Assembly: GCF_024347135.1 (NCBI RefSeq)
Contig: NZ_AP024908.1
Span: forward strand, 124,001 to 188,000
Direction: 5' to 3'
Source of the DNA: Vibrio spartinae
Lineage (GTDB): Bacteria; Pseudomonadota; Gammaproteobacteria; Enterobacterales; Vibrionaceae
DNA length: 64,000 nt
The stretch's first letter is position 1. Each line of letters starts with the position of its first letter. Positions 8,442 through 18,083 of this stretch are shown here, one piece after another. A model generated the notes under the pieces. The model had not been told where the DNA came from, did not search any database, and saw nothing but the letters and a program-made list of their open reading frames with translations. The translations under genes and the position numbers were made by a program.

Positions 8442-9869
8442 ATGTCATTTACCGTAGAGAAAATCGGCGGTACATCCATGACTGCATTTGATGCCGTCAT
8501 GGAAAATATCCTGCTACGGCCGGAAAATCCTTATCAACGTATTTTTGTGGTTTCTGCTTATTCAGGCATTACCGATGCGTTATTGGAATGTAAAAAAACC
8601 GGTCAGCCCGGTATTTATCAGTTAATCGCCCAAAGAAGTGAGAAGTGGCAGGAGAAAATGGAAGAGTTAGAGCAGCGGATGATGCTCATCAACCAGAATA
8701 TTTTTGCTGACCCGATGTCTCGTCTTCGCGCCGATAAGTTTATCCGCTCCCGTTTGTCTGAAGCGAAGAATTGTATCCGCAATATTATGGATACTTGCCA
8801 GCATGGACAATTTTCGCTGAATCGTTATCTGCCGCAGATTCGAGAGTTTCTGTCTTCTCTAGGAGAAGCACACAGTGCTTATAATACGGTCTTGAAGCTG
8901 AAACATTTTGGTATTAATTCTCGTTTTATTGATTTATCGGGATGGAATGAAGATCACCACGGTAGTCTGGATGATGTCATTCGTCATGCATTTGAAAGCG
9001 TTGATGTGACATGTGAACTACCGATTGTAACGGGTTATGCGTATTGTGATGAAGGTTTGATGAAAACGTATGATCGAGGCTACAGCGAGATGACATTTAG
9101 CCGTATTGCTGCCCTAACGGGCGCCGGGCAGGCGATCATTCATAAAGAATACCATCTCAGTACAGCGGATCCGGGCATTGTCGGTGCGGATGTTGTGCGC
9201 CCGATGGGAGAGACGAACTTTGATGTCGCCGATCAACTGGCGAACCTCGGCATGGAAGCGATTCACCCCAACGCTGCAACTGGACTACGCCAGCAGAATA
9301 TTCCTTTGATCGTCAAAAACACCTTTGAACCGGAACACACCGGGACACGTATTTCAGGCGGACACGATCCTGAGAATCATCGTGTGGAAATTATTGCTGG
9401 CCGCGATAAAGTGTTTGCACTGCATTTGTTTGATCAATCGATGGTTGGATTGGTTGATACCGTCAGCTATGAGATGGCAGAGATGATCGCTGAAGCGAAA
9501 GTGGATCTGATCGGAAAAGAGATGAATGCCAACTCGATGACTTATTATTTACATGGGCAGAGTGATAGTTTGAACCGTCTGCTCACGAGTGTAGAACAGC
9601 GTTATCCTGCGGCATCTGTTTCTGGAAAAATGGTTGCGTTGATCTCGGCGATCGGGGCTTCGATGGACACATGTGAAGTGTTGGCAAATGGTATGGTTGC
9701 ATTGGGGCAGGGTAATATTCAGCCGATGGCCGTGCTCTCGTCACTCAGAAATGTCAATGTGCAGTTTTGTGTCGAAGATAAGCATTATCATCAGGCGATT
9801 TGTTTACTCCATGAAATGTTGATTGAAGATCATTGTCCGAAAAGAAATGTAAGAAGTTATGCCGCCTGA
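8442..9869 (+). CDS. ask: Ectoine-dedicated aspartokinase Ask_Ect
   Basis: A 475-residue aspartate kinase that phosphorylates L-aspartate, feeding aspartate semialdehyde to EctB. The kinase domain begins KIGGTSM and carries VVSAYSGITDALLE. It also has the insert with PQIREFLSSLGE and the TYDRGYSEMTF substrate block typical of the Ask_Ect subgroup found in ectoine operons. A C-terminal regulatory ACT region is present (MVALISAIGASMDTCEVL). A pathway-specific isozyme avoids lysine/threonine feedback control, which is the known rationale for its linkage. Good AAGGAG site 7 nt before the ATG. Last gene of the operon. Confidence 0.96.
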   Translation: MSFTVEKIGGTSMTAFDAVMENILLRPENPYQRIFVVSAYSGITDALLECKKTGQPGIYQLIAQRSEKWQEKMEELEQRMMLINQNIFADPMSRLRADKFIRSRLSEAKNCIRNIMDTCQHGQFSLNRYLPQIREFLSSLGEAHSAYNTVLKLKHFGINSRFIDLSGWNEDHHGSLDDVIRHAFESVDVTCELPIVTGYAYCDEGLMKTYDRGYSEMTFSRIAALTGAGQAIIHKEYHLSTADPGIVGADVVRPMGETNFDVADQLANLGMEAIHPNAATGLRQQNIPLIVKNTFEPEHTGTRISGGHDPENHRVEIIAGRDKVFALHLFDQSMVGLVDTVSYEMAEMIAEAKVDLIGKEMNANSMTYYLHGQSDSLNRLLTSVEQRYPAASVSGKMVALISAIGASMDTCEVLANGMVALGQGNIQPMAVLSSLRNVNVQFCVEDKHYHQAICLLHEMLIEDHCPKRNVRSYAA

Positions 9870-9897
9870 TTTAGGTTAAATGTGCATCACAATACCG

Positions 9898-9933
9898 AAA
9901 ACGGATGACAGAGACTGTCATCCGTTTTTTTAT
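9898..9933 (+). terminator. Rho-independent terminator of the ectoine operon
   Basis: A stem ACGGATGACAG / CTGTCATCCGT with an AGA loop followed by a run of T, 28 nt after the ask stop. Confidence 0.92.
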
Positions 9934-9934
9934 A

Positions 9935-10554
9935 ATGCGTTGTTCGGAGACTTTGTAGAGAAACAATAAAATAAATGTGAATCAAATATTGACGATTATT
10001 TTATAGGATGTAAATGCAGGGTCAAAATATATATTTTCCTCATGTTTTATATCAATTGATTGGGTGACTCGACGTCCGATTACCTGATAAATTTTATTAC
10101 AATTATTTAAATTGAGTTTATGAAATAATTATGATAAGTGAAGTTTATTTTTGACAGTCGCGATAGTATTCATCCTATATGTCATGGTTTTCATCAAATA
10201 ACATTAATCAAACCTTTGAAACAGGATTAGAAAATTTTTAACAAAAAAGGTTTTTTATAAAATAAAATTTAAAATTGATAGGTCAATCTATAAATTTAAT
10301 AAAAATATTTTAATTTTGATGTTTGTCAGGTTTTTTTGGGAGAAAATATTGCACAATTTAAGTGCAATTGGTCTTGGGACATCATGATAGAGTCCGATGT
10401 ATTGATTATATCGGCTGATGCATATGTTTGGCATATATTTACGGACAATGATGAAAATAAGGACATTACCTTTATCTATATTCTACATACTTTTCGTTTA
10501 AGTACGAAACTAATTGCGATAAAGATTATAGAAATTAATTAAAAGGTAAATGAA
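9935..10554. other. AT-rich intergenic region upstream of ansB
   Basis: About 620 bp with very low GC and no gene I accept. A plausible sigma-70 promoter lies at 10151-10180: TTGACA, an 18-bp spacer, then CTATAT. This would leave a long ~370-nt leader before the asparaginase gene. The open frame at 10336-10542 has no ribosome site and a composition like the surrounding non-coding DNA. Confidence 0.45.
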
Positions 10555-11595
10555 ATGAATAAAAAATATTTATCCAAAACGATGGCTGCGTTGATGCTCT
10601 GTACCTCTTTTGCTTCTTTTGCAAACGCGGATAAACCGACTGTCAAAATTTACGCAACTGGAGGAACCATTGCGGGAAGTTCTGAATCAAATATGGATAC
10701 AACAGATTATAAAGCCGGCAAAATCGGTGTTGATCTGTTGATTTCTGCTGTACCTGAGTTAAAAGATTTTGCCCATGTGATTGGTGAACAGATTGCAAAC
10801 ACAGACAGTAATAATATTAATCAGAATATTTTGTTAAAGCTCAGCAAATCGATCAGTCTGCAACTGGCTGATGCCGATACCAGTGGTGTTGTGGTCACTC
10901 ATGGGACTGACACACTTGAGGAAACAGCATTTTTCCTTGATTTGACGGTAAAAAGCAACAAACCTGTTGTCATTGTTGGTGCCATGCGTCCGGCAACTGC
11001 GATTAGTGCGGATGGTGGCATGAACTTGCTGGAAGCTGTCAGACTGGCGTCAGACGATGATGCGCAAGATCGTGGCGCAATGGTTGTACTGAATGACCGG
11101 ATCGGTTCTGCATTCTATACCACCAAAACCAATTCAACGATGCTGGATACATTTAAAGCAACGGAACAGGGATTTCTGGGCGCATTCTTAAGTGGTGCAC
11201 CGCACTTCTATTATGAGCCGACAAAACCAGTTGATAAGCCTTATTTCGATATCAGCCATGTCAAACAATTACCAAAAGTGAAAATCTTGTATAGCTATCA
11301 GGATCAAGATCCTGCGTTGCTCCATGCCGCAATTAAAGAAGGTGCAAAAGGTATTGTCATTGCAGGCACCGGTAACGGCTCTTTATCAGATGTTATGCTT
11401 GAAGCCGTACAAGAAACAATGGATAAAGGTATTCCGGTTGTGCGCTCAACCCGTACCGGTAACGGATTCGTGACGCCAAAACAAGAAGGTATCGGCTCCG
11501 GTGTTTATAATCCTCAGAAAGCGAAAGTGCTGCTGTCTCTGGCACTGGCTCACGGTGATAACCTTAAGACAATCAGAAATTACTTCGAAAACTAA
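10555..11595 (+). CDS. ansB: Periplasmic type II L-asparaginase
   Basis: A 346-residue asparaginase that hydrolyses asparagine to aspartate and ammonia. The N-terminus is a Sec signal peptide (MNKKYLSKTMAALMLC..., cleavage likely after FANA), giving a ~322-residue mature enzyme. The two catalytic threonine motifs are present: YATGGTIAG and THGTDTLEET. The length and periplasmic location fit the high-affinity AnsB type. In related bacteria this class is controlled by anaerobiosis and CRP; no clear operator is visible here. The aspartate released could feed the neighbouring ectoine pathway, but that link is only inference. Confidence 0.95.
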   Translation: MNKKYLSKTMAALMLCTSFASFANADKPTVKIYATGGTIAGSSESNMDTTDYKAGKIGVDLLISAVPELKDFAHVIGEQIANTDSNNINQNILLKLSKSISLQLADADTSGVVVTHGTDTLEETAFFLDLTVKSNKPVVIVGAMRPATAISADGGMNLLEAVRLASDDDAQDRGAMVVLNDRIGSAFYTTKTNSTMLDTFKATEQGFLGAFLSGAPHFYYEPTKPVDKPYFDISHVKQLPKVKILYSYQDQDPALLHAAIKEGAKGIVIAGTGNGSLSDVMLEAVQETMDKGIPVVRSTRTGNGFVTPKQEGIGSGVYNPQKAKVLLSLALAHGDNLKTIRNYFEN

Positions 11596-11617
11596 GCGGC
11601 ACTGATACATATCTGCT

Positions 11618-11642
11618 AAAGGGTCTGCGATGCGGACCCTTT
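11618..11642 (+). terminator. Terminator after ansB
   Basis: Stem AAAGGGTCTGC / GCGGACCCTTT (one G-T pair) with a GAT loop, followed by TTCTATTTT. Confidence 0.85.
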
Positions 11643-11689
11643 TCTATTTTGTGCCCACTTGAGATTCAACGTTCAACCTCACCGTAATG

Positions 11690-11960
11690 GCGATGAATCG
11701 GCGTCTCCCATTTCTTTACGAAACAGCTTCATAAGACAGCTTAATAAAACAGCTTCACGGGAAAGCTCAACGGAACAGTCACTTTTAGTGCCGGCTAATA
11801 CTTTAGCGAAATACTTTAGCGGGACAGACACTTTAGCCAGCCATCTCATCATATCTATCTTGACAGGACAGCCATCTTAACCATTCAGTAATGGATCTCA
11901 CTAATTGATTTTTTTCTGCAGGTAATTTGTCTGATTTCCTTATCGTTAGCTATATTGACC
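11690..11960. repeat. Low-complexity patch of imperfect short repeats
   Basis: Between ansB and the next gene the sequence repeats two short units imperfectly: ACAGCTT...A (about 11723-11765, three or four times) and TACTTTAGCG/ACACTTTAGC (about 11798-11836, three times). The open frame through it (11659-11880) has no ribosome site and encodes only the repeats, so I treat the region as non-coding. Confidence 0.55.
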
Positions 11961-11996
11961 ATTATCTAAGCAACAATTGTGATAAGGACTCCGATT

Positions 11997-12575
11997 ATGA
12001 TTCGTCATCTGTCATCGATGATTTTTACCGTACTGCTATCATTTACTTCACTATTACCACTAACGTCTGTCCACGCCGAAGATGCACCTGACAGTCTGAA
12101 CGAGTTGATCCCTAAATTGGACAGCTGGGGAAGAGATCCTGTTCTGATTGAGGCCGTGAAAGCACAAAATAAGCAGGAAGTCTCTCTAGATGAGATAAAA
12201 AAAATGGATGAGACATGGAGAAACACATCGGATGTCGATGATTTCATGTCCTCTCTGATGGGTAATAAAGCCGCGAAAAGGTTGTTGGAACTTGAAAATA
12301 GTATGCCGTTTCTTATCGAGCTTTTTCTCATGGACAATCAAGGCGCTAATGTGGCGATGACCAACAAGACCTCTGACTATTGGCAGGGAGATGAGGCTAA
12401 GTTCATTCAGTCTTTCAATGGTGGTCAAGGTCAGGTTTATATTGGTGAAGTGGAATACGATGACAGTGTTCTCAGCTATCTTGTGCAGATTTCTGTCCCA
12501 GTGATTGATTCTCAGGGAAAAACGATCGGTGCGCTGACCATCGGGATTAATCTTGATGAGTATGAAGACCAATAA
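11997..12575 (+). CDS. Secreted solo PDC/Cache-like sensor-domain protein
   Basis: A 192-residue protein with a signal peptide (MIRHLSSMIFTVLLSF..., probable cleavage after VHA) and no further membrane segment. The mature part ends in a PDC/Cache-like half (FLMDNQGANVAMTNKTSDYW, FIQSFNGG, YLVQISVPVIDSQGKTIGAL), which normally forms the membrane-proximal lobe of chemoreceptor and kinase sensor domains. Here there is no signalling domain attached. The ATG at 11997 has AAGGA 8 nt upstream. An upstream in-frame GTG lies before that ribosome site and is less likely. It precedes a chemoreceptor gene by 146 nt, so it may be a periplasmic partner of that receptor. Confidence 0.75.
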   Translation: MIRHLSSMIFTVLLSFTSLLPLTSVHAEDAPDSLNELIPKLDSWGRDPVLIEAVKAQNKQEVSLDEIKKMDETWRNTSDVDDFMSSLMGNKAAKRLLELENSMPFLIELFLMDNQGANVAMTNKTSDYWQGDEAKFIQSFNGGQGQVYIGEVEYDDSVLSYLVQISVPVIDSQGKTIGALTIGINLDEYEDQ

Positions 12576-12665
12576 AGTGTTGCGGGATTGATTATCTTAT
12601 CATGAATTAAACCACCGATTTTAACCAAGAATTCTCATCATCATCAGACAAGAAATCGTCGGCGG

Positions 12666-12701
12666 CACCTCTCCTGTTTATCATCTATAACCGGAGAGGT
12701 G
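12666..12701 (+). promoter_or_regulatory. Leader hairpin before chemoreceptor gene
   Basis: Nine-bp inverted repeat (CACCTCTCC / GGAGAGGTG) with an 18-nt loop, ending 9 nt before the GGAGGGG ribosome site. There is no T tract. It could terminate the PDC gene weakly or affect translation of the receptor. Confidence 0.5.
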
Positions 12702-12721
12702 GACTGTTTGGGAGGGGATTG

Positions 12722-14368
12722 ATGAATTATTTTAAACATTTGGGGATTCGCTGGAAGTTATGTATTCCATTGATTTTTGTCATGTTATTGGTATTAACAT
12801 TATCGGGCAAGAGTTTGTATTCAGAAGGATTACAGGCTGAAGCGATTACCGTTGTGACCCGCCAAGAAATCCCGGCACTGAGTATGGTGCAGTTAGCCAA
12901 TCGGGATCTGTATCAGGCTTGGGTCGCGGAACGGAGTATGTTGACGTTACCCGTCAAAAGTGAGCAGTATCAACTCATGCAGAAAATGCATGATGAAAGT
13001 ATTACAAACGCCAGTCACAGTATGGAAAAGCTCAAGTCATTTCAGTTGAATGCAGAGATGAAGCAACTGATAGAACAATTCTGGAAGACTTATCCTGAGT
13101 GGGTGAAAGTCACGAAGAGAATTGAACAAGAACGGAGCTCAAACTCCCGGGCCGGGCGCAGTACAGCGATAGGTTTATCGTTCAATGAGGGGTTTGAGTT
13201 ATTTCAAAAGACGCAACATCACCTTGAATTAATTACCGATGTTGTCGCCTTCAACGCTGATGAACGCACGGATAAGTTAGAAGAGATGCATCAAAATTAT
13301 CGTTCAGGTCAGCTGTGGTTAGTTGGTTTCTCTTTGTTTACTTGTTTGGGGATTATCTGGTTTTTCCCATTACTGATTACCGGTGATTTGAAAAACATTA
13401 CACAGCAAATTCAGGCATTGGCGAAAGGGGGCGGTGATTTAACCAAACGGTTGAAATTAGATCGCCGTGATGAATTAGGAGAGCTTGCCACTTATCTGGA
13501 CGAGTTCATGAGTGAACTTCATCATCTCGTGACACAGATTATCAGTAATGCGCAAGAGAACAATGTTCATGTTTCCTCGTTAGGAGAGATGTCACGCAAG
13601 GCCTGTCAGACCGCCGAGAAACAGGTGATTTCTATGCGAGAGGTCTCGGCTTCTAGTCAGGAAATGAATGTTGCTATTCAGGATGTTTCTCTCAGTACAT
13701 CCGAAGTGTCAGATTCTACAGCAAAAGCAGGTCAGTCTGCCAGTGAGGGGGGACAGCAGGTCAGTGCAACCCAGCAGAGTATTGGTTTACTGAATGAAAG
13801 TGTGGAGCAGGCCGTAGCTGCCATTTCTCGCATTGATGATTTCACCAACAAGATTAATTCAGTCTTAACCATTATTAGTGGCATTGCCGAACAGACAAAT
13901 TTGTTGGCCCTGAATGCTGCGATTGAAGCTGCAAGAGCTGGGGATTCCGGGCGTGGCTTCGCTGTGGTTGCCGATGAAGTTCGAGGATTGGCGAATAAAA
14001 CCCAAAGTTGTACTGAAGATGTGAATGAAATGATTACCAATCTAGAGAAGAGTGTGCGAGATGCTGTCCAGATTATGAATCAGGCGACTGAAAGAGCCTC
14101 AGTGACGAAACAAGCGAGTGAGAAAACCCAGCGAGCCATTGATGACATGATGATGTCGATGGATCATGTGACCGAAAGAACCGCGCAAATTGCTGCTGTG
14201 ATTGTCGAGCAGAGTAAGATGGCTAAACATATTCAGGAAGAGATTCATGTGATTGAGGCTCAGTCTCAGGAAAGTGTTGAAGAGTCTTCTGAGGTTGATC
14301 AGGCCTGCCGTAAGCTGGATGAGCTCCATCGACACTTATCTCAGGTACTTGGAAAATTTACCGTATAA
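12722..14368 (+). CDS. Methyl-accepting chemotaxis protein
   Basis: A 548-residue transmembrane chemoreceptor. TM1 is at about residues 12-30, followed by a helical periplasmic sensor of ~155 residues (four-helix-bundle-like, rich in Gln/Glu/Lys). TM2 is near 195-218. A HAMP domain contains [20 protein letters not shown]. The signalling domain has its hairpin tip at [35 protein letters not shown]. The start is the ATG at 12722 with a GGAGGGG site, rather than the TTG just before it. It lies downstream of the solo PDC protein. Ligand unknown. Confidence 0.93.
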   Translation: MNYFKHLGIRWKLCIPLIFVMLLVLTLSGKSLYSEGLQAEAITVVTRQEIPALSMVQLANRDLYQAWVAERSMLTLPVKSEQYQLMQKMHDESITNASHSMEKLKSFQLNAEMKQLIEQFWKTYPEWVKVTKRIEQERSSNSRAGRSTAIGLSFNEGFELFQKTQHHLELITDVVAFNADERTDKLEEMHQNYRSGQLWLVGFSLFTCLGIIWFFPLLITGDLKNITQQIQALAKGGGDLTKRLKLDRRDELGELATYLDEFMSELHHLVTQIISNAQENNVHVSSLGEMSRKACQTAEKQVISMREVSASSQEMNVAIQDVSLSTSEVSDSTAKAGQSASEGGQQVSATQQSIGLLNESVEQAVAAISRIDDFTNKINSVLTIISGIAEQTNLLALNAAIEAARAGDSGRGFAVVADEVRGLANKTQSCTEDVNEMITNLEKSVRDAVQIMNQATERASVTKQASEKTQRAIDDMMMSMDHVTERTAQIAAVIVEQSKMAKHIQEEIHVIEAQSQESVEESSEVDQACRKLDELHRHLSQVLGKFTV

Positions 14369-14498
14369 ACATATTGACTGCGTGGTATTGGATCAACTTC
14401 AAATTTTTTGATGAAGAGGCTCGAATGCACCTTCTCATCATTCACGGTTGAGTTTTTTAGAATTTGCTTGTCATTTGAATCATAACCGGAGAGTACCT

Positions 14499-15350
14499 AT
14501 GTCAAACGTACGGCAAATTCACCAAATTATCCCGGCTCAGCCGACTTCTGATGGAGATGGTGTCAAAATTCGTCGGGTCGCCGGTTTCAACCACCAACAG
14601 TTTTCACCGTTTTTGATGCTCGATGAACTTAAATCTGATGAACGGGCTGATTATGTCGGTGGCTTCCCACCCCATCCGCATCGTGGTATTGAAACACTGA
14701 CTTACATGATGCAAGGCCATTTTCAACATCGGGATCATATGGGGAATGTCGGAGAACTTCGTTCTGGTGGAGCACAATGGATGGCCGCGGGCCGTGGTGT
14801 CATTCATAGTGAAATGCCAATGATGGAAGATGGTTCCCTACACGGATTTCAGATTTGGATTAACCAGCCCGCGAAAAATAAGATGCAACCGGCTCAATAC
14901 CATGATTTCCAGCCGGAAGTTATCACCGAATATACGCATGATGAGACGGGGCTGTTGAGAGTGCTTGCCGGTCAAGCTGAAGTTGCTGGCCAGATGTTAA
15001 GTGGTCCTTTACTGCAAACGGGTGTCCCCTTGCTTGTTGCAGACTGGCGGGCGAACTTAGGCAAGACGCTTCATCTCAAAATACCGCAACAGCATCAGGC
15101 CATGATCTATGTTTATCGGGGTGAAGTTCAACTGGATTCCCGTGTCATCAAAGCCGGAGAGCTTGCTTTACTGACTCAGGGCGATAGCTTAATGGCGCAG
15201 TCCAATACGCCTGACAATGGTATGTTGATTCTTGCCGGTGAACCCATTCACGAACCTGTGGTACACTATGGTCCGTTTGTGATGAACTCGTATGCTGAAA
15301 TTGAACAAGCGATTAACGATTACAACAGTGGTCAATTTGAGACTTATTAA
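14499..15350 (+). CDS. Pirin family protein
   Basis: A 283-residue bicupin of the pirin/YhhW type. The N-terminal cupin holds the metal ligands in FPPHPHRGIETLTYMMQG and HSEMPM; the C-terminal cupin is more degenerate, as usual. Bacterial pirins are iron-binding proteins, some with quercetin dioxygenase activity; the physiological role is uncertain. The ATG at 14499 has a GGAGAG site 5 nt upstream. The frame stays open 17 codons further back without homology, so that extension is rejected. Confidence 0.9.
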   Translation: MSNVRQIHQIIPAQPTSDGDGVKIRRVAGFNHQQFSPFLMLDELKSDERADYVGGFPPHPHRGIETLTYMMQGHFQHRDHMGNVGELRSGGAQWMAAGRGVIHSEMPMMEDGSLHGFQIWINQPAKNKMQPAQYHDFQPEVITEYTHDETGLLRVLAGQAEVAGQMLSGPLLQTGVPLLVADWRANLGKTLHLKIPQQHQAMIYVYRGEVQLDSRVIKAGELALLTQGDSLMAQSNTPDNGMLILAGEPIHEPVVHYGPFVMNSYAEIEQAINDYNSGQFETY

Positions 15351-15589
15351 TTGTTCATAGAAGTTTAACTGCAGTCGTGTGCAGCTTGATGTTAAATTAA
15401 GCAATGCCATCCGCGACTATATTATTGATATGCAGACTGCGCTATTGGTTTGGTAGAGGTCTATTTTTAGAGGATATCTCATCGTTCTCGATTGTGTCCA
15501 TGCTTAGAATTTGTTCCAATGGATATGAGCCTGACGATGATTATCTTTGATGATCAATCGTCCCTGAAGTGAAGAAAAGGAGCACACCA

Positions 15590-16018
15590 TTGAAATCATT
15601 ATTGGCAGTGCTGGGACTATTGCTTATCGGCTGTAGCGCAGTATTGATTTATATGAGTTATCAAGATTATACCAGCCCCAAGAAAGTTTACGGTGCTTGG
15701 TTGGAAACGCAAGTCATGCATGATCGGCGAGAAGTGATTACATTTAATAAGCGTGGGGTTTATCGAAATAGTCACCTGATTACCACAAAATTTGATTTTG
15801 ATGGGAAACTGGTTCAGTTTAAAAGTGGTGGCCAGGAACATATCTATCAGATTAGTGGTACTGCTGCATCTCCTCAGTTAAAACGTATTGAGCCGAGTCA
15901 ACCGGTTCAGGTATTGATTAAAAAAGGTTACGAACACACACTGGAAAAGCCCGATAACGCTTGGCGTCGGGTCAATACCAGAAGCTCTTTCGCCGAAGGG
16001 TTCACCAGCGGCGATTAG
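15590..16018 (+). CDS. DUF2850 membrane-anchored protein
   Basis: A 142-residue protein with one N-terminal membrane segment (LLAVLGLLLIGCSAVLIYMS) and a soluble domain with the pattern VYGAWLE...RGVYRNSHLITTKFDFDG that I associate with DUF2850, a small Vibrio family of unknown function. The likely start is the TTG at 15590, placed 7 nt after AAGGAG. The GTG at 15569 lies before that site. The Cys in LIGCS is not in a good lipobox position. It stands alone between pirin and the MscS channel. Confidence 0.75.
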   Translation: MKSLLAVLGLLLIGCSAVLIYMSYQDYTSPKKVYGAWLETQVMHDRREVITFNKRGVYRNSHLITTKFDFDGKLVQFKSGGQEHIYQISGTAASPQLKRIEPSQPVQVLIKKGYEHTLEKPDNAWRRVNTRSSFAEGFTSGD

Positions 16019-16143
16019 TCTATTTTTTTAACGATGTGATCATACTTGGTCAGAATCGTGTCGATGGTGTGGATTGGCGCTGGTGATATACGATATTTTT
16101 TGTTAGCGTTCGACTCACTGATATCGATAATTGACCTCGACTT

Positions 16144-17244
16144 ATGAATTCATGGATTAACGACATTCTTTCATCTCCTATATGGCAAAGAGAAGACACA
16201 AATGTGCTCTTGATTACGCTTGCCAGTTTTGTCGCCTGGATGGTATGGCGCTTTATCTATCGTCATTTGAATCAAATCACTGAAAAAACCAAAGTTCATT
16301 GGGATGATCTTCTACTTCACGCATTGCGCTCACCGATCAGTGTATTGATCTGGCTTTGGCCGGCGACGATTTCCCTCGGTTTGTTACTCGAAGATTTGAT
16401 TACCAGCCGATTAGACTGGCTGGAAACCCTTAAATTGGTGCTGTTGGTCTGTTGCTTTGTCTGGACGTTGGTACGGTTAGTCAACAATATAGAAGATTAC
16501 GTATTGCAGACGAAAGACAAGGATAAAACAACCGTTCAAGCCATTTCCAAAGTCGTCAAGTTATTGGTGTTTGCGATTGGTCTGTTGTCGATCATGCAAA
16601 CATTTGGCCTCAGTCTGTCCGGATTACTGACGTTTGGCGGGGTCGGTGGTTTAGTGGTCGGTTTTGCTGCAAAAGATCTGCTGTCGAATTTTTTTGGTGG
16701 CATGATGATCTACTTTGATCGCCCTTTTAAAGTCGGGGACTGGATTCGCTCACCGGATCGTGTCATTGAAGGGACTGTTGAACGGATTGGCTGGCGGATG
16801 ACGGTGATTCGCACATTTGATAAACGTCCGCTTTATGTACCGAACTCGGTATTCAGTAGCATCGTGGTTGAAAACCCGTCGCGAATGCTCAATCGCCGTA
16901 TCTATGAGGTCATAGGTTTACGATATGGGGATTCTGAGAAGATTGCTACAATTGTCACTGATGTAAAGCAGATGCTGGAGGAGCACCCTGATATTGATGT
17001 GAACCAGACACTGATTGTTAATTTTGATTCTTTTGGCGCATCATCATTAGACTTCTTCATTTACACCTTCACGAAAACGGTCAACTGGATGCGTTATCAT
17101 GATGTAAAACAGGATGTGCTGTTAAAAGTCATGGAAATTATCCACCATCACGGTGCTGATATCGCTTATCCAACCCAAACCCTCAGATTAGAGCCTGAAA
17201 GTGCGGGCACTGAATCACTCGCAGCGCACCTAAGCCAAAGTTAA
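16144..17244 (+). CDS. MscS-family mechanosensitive ion channel
   Basis: A 366-residue inner-membrane channel with about five membrane segments. The pore-lining helix and following beta domain carry the MscS signature: LLTFGGVGGLVVGFAAKDLL, NFFGGMMIYFDRPFKVGDWI, then the YVPNSVFSSIVVENPSRM block. The layout matches YnaI/YbdG-like channels rather than the short MscS. It protects the cell during osmotic downshock, which complements the ectoine genes upstream, although they are not linked in an operon. Confidence 0.92.
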   Translation: MNSWINDILSSPIWQREDTNVLLITLASFVAWMVWRFIYRHLNQITEKTKVHWDDLLLHALRSPISVLIWLWPATISLGLLLEDLITSRLDWLETLKLVLLVCCFVWTLVRLVNNIEDYVLQTKDKDKTTVQAISKVVKLLVFAIGLLSIMQTFGLSLSGLLTFGGVGGLVVGFAAKDLLSNFFGGMMIYFDRPFKVGDWIRSPDRVIEGTVERIGWRMTVIRTFDKRPLYVPNSVFSSIVVENPSRMLNRRIYEVIGLRYGDSEKIATIVTDVKQMLEEHPDIDVNQTLIVNFDSFGASSLDFFIYTFTKTVNWMRYHDVKQDVLLKVMEIIHHHGADIAYPTQTLRLEPESAGTESLAAHLSQS

Positions 17245-17279
17245 TCTCTGATATTTTTGGTTTTCCCTCCATTCAATGA

Positions 17280-17305
17280 CCCGAGCAGCGCTTCGTCTGC
17301 TCGGG
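17280..17305 (+). terminator. Terminator after the MscS gene
   Basis: Nine-bp stem CCCGAGCAG / CTGCTCGGG with an 8-nt loop, followed by a weak TATATTACTT tract. Confidence 0.75.
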
Positions 17306-17522
17306 TATATTACTTGGTTTGTTGATATGAAGTGCTCATTCTTGTATCTCTGTGGCAATTTTGGTCATGGAGAGAGTAGATGATCTATTTGAATTTGATG
17401 AAATGAAATTGATTGCATAATATTAAATTTTGTCAGTGATGAAAACTTCCTGACAATATGATGTGATTCGAACAAATTAATCAATTCAGTTCATATTACA
17501 AAACATGAATCAAGGAGGAAAG

Positions 17523-17783
17523 ATGCGTGTTGATATCGTTGGTCGGCTTTTGGGGGATTTTTTTCTTGAAGCAAAAGTGGCAATCGCTGATATCGGTTTG
17601 TATTACGGACTGGATGTCAGTGATTATCCAGAAAATATGACATTAGAAATGTTGGTTTATCAGCAGGTGGGCGACAAGCCTGAACAAGGAGATTCCTTTT
17701 GCTGGCAGGGACTAACCTGGGTGGTTGCCCGTGCTCGCGACTGGCAGGTTCAACTCGTCGGATTAAAGCTACCGAGGAATTGA
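17523..17783 (+). CDS. Small stand-alone transporter-associated-domain-like protein
   Basis: An 86-residue soluble protein whose middle part (ENMTLEMLVYQQVGDKPEQG, SFCWQGLTWVVARARDWQVQ) resembles the small CorC_HlyC/transporter-associated domain found at the C-terminus of CorC and of the NhaP2/CvrA antiporters. Here it has no membrane or CBS part. The start at 17523 follows a strong AAGGAGG site by 4 nt. It could be a free regulatory domain or a remnant of an antiporter gene. The assignment rests on a resemblance in pattern only. Confidence 0.5.
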   Translation: MRVDIVGRLLGDFFLEAKVAIADIGLYYGLDVSDYPENMTLEMLVYQQVGDKPEQGDSFCWQGLTWVVARARDWQVQLVGLKLPRN

Positions 17784-18083
17784 ATGGTTACGGTTGATGT
17801 CCGTGGGCATGCTCCGCTCAATTTGAGTCAAAGTTTCGGGATGAAATTGGGATTACTGAAAAGACCGCAAACTATAAAAAATATGCCAACTAAAGAGGTT
17901 AACCGCATTGAAAGGTAGATGCGCTGAGTGGCATCGGTTTATCAAGGTTGTACCGTCGTGAAGACGATGTCGCTGCACTGACACCGATAGTGGCGCTGAT
18001 ACCTGCGTATCGTCCATTTTTTGTAACGCTTATCTGCTAAATGTGGTTGATGGAACCGAGCGACCTGAACCATATGCTGTCAT
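17784..18083. other. Intergenic, nothing recognised
   Basis: 300 bp between the small domain protein and the end of pncB. No ribosome-site-supported frame, strong hairpin or repeat was seen. Confidence 0.5.

Noticed and set aside
10336..10542. 68-codon open frame upstream of ansB
   Set aside because: No ribosome site, composition like the surrounding AT-rich non-coding DNA, and no recognisable protein.
11659..11880. 73-codon open frame after ansB
   Set aside because: It only translates short DNA repeats and begins without a ribosome site.
12186..12572. 128-codon frame antisense to the PDC protein
   Set aside because: Shadow of a gene with signal peptide and conserved domain; no features of its own.
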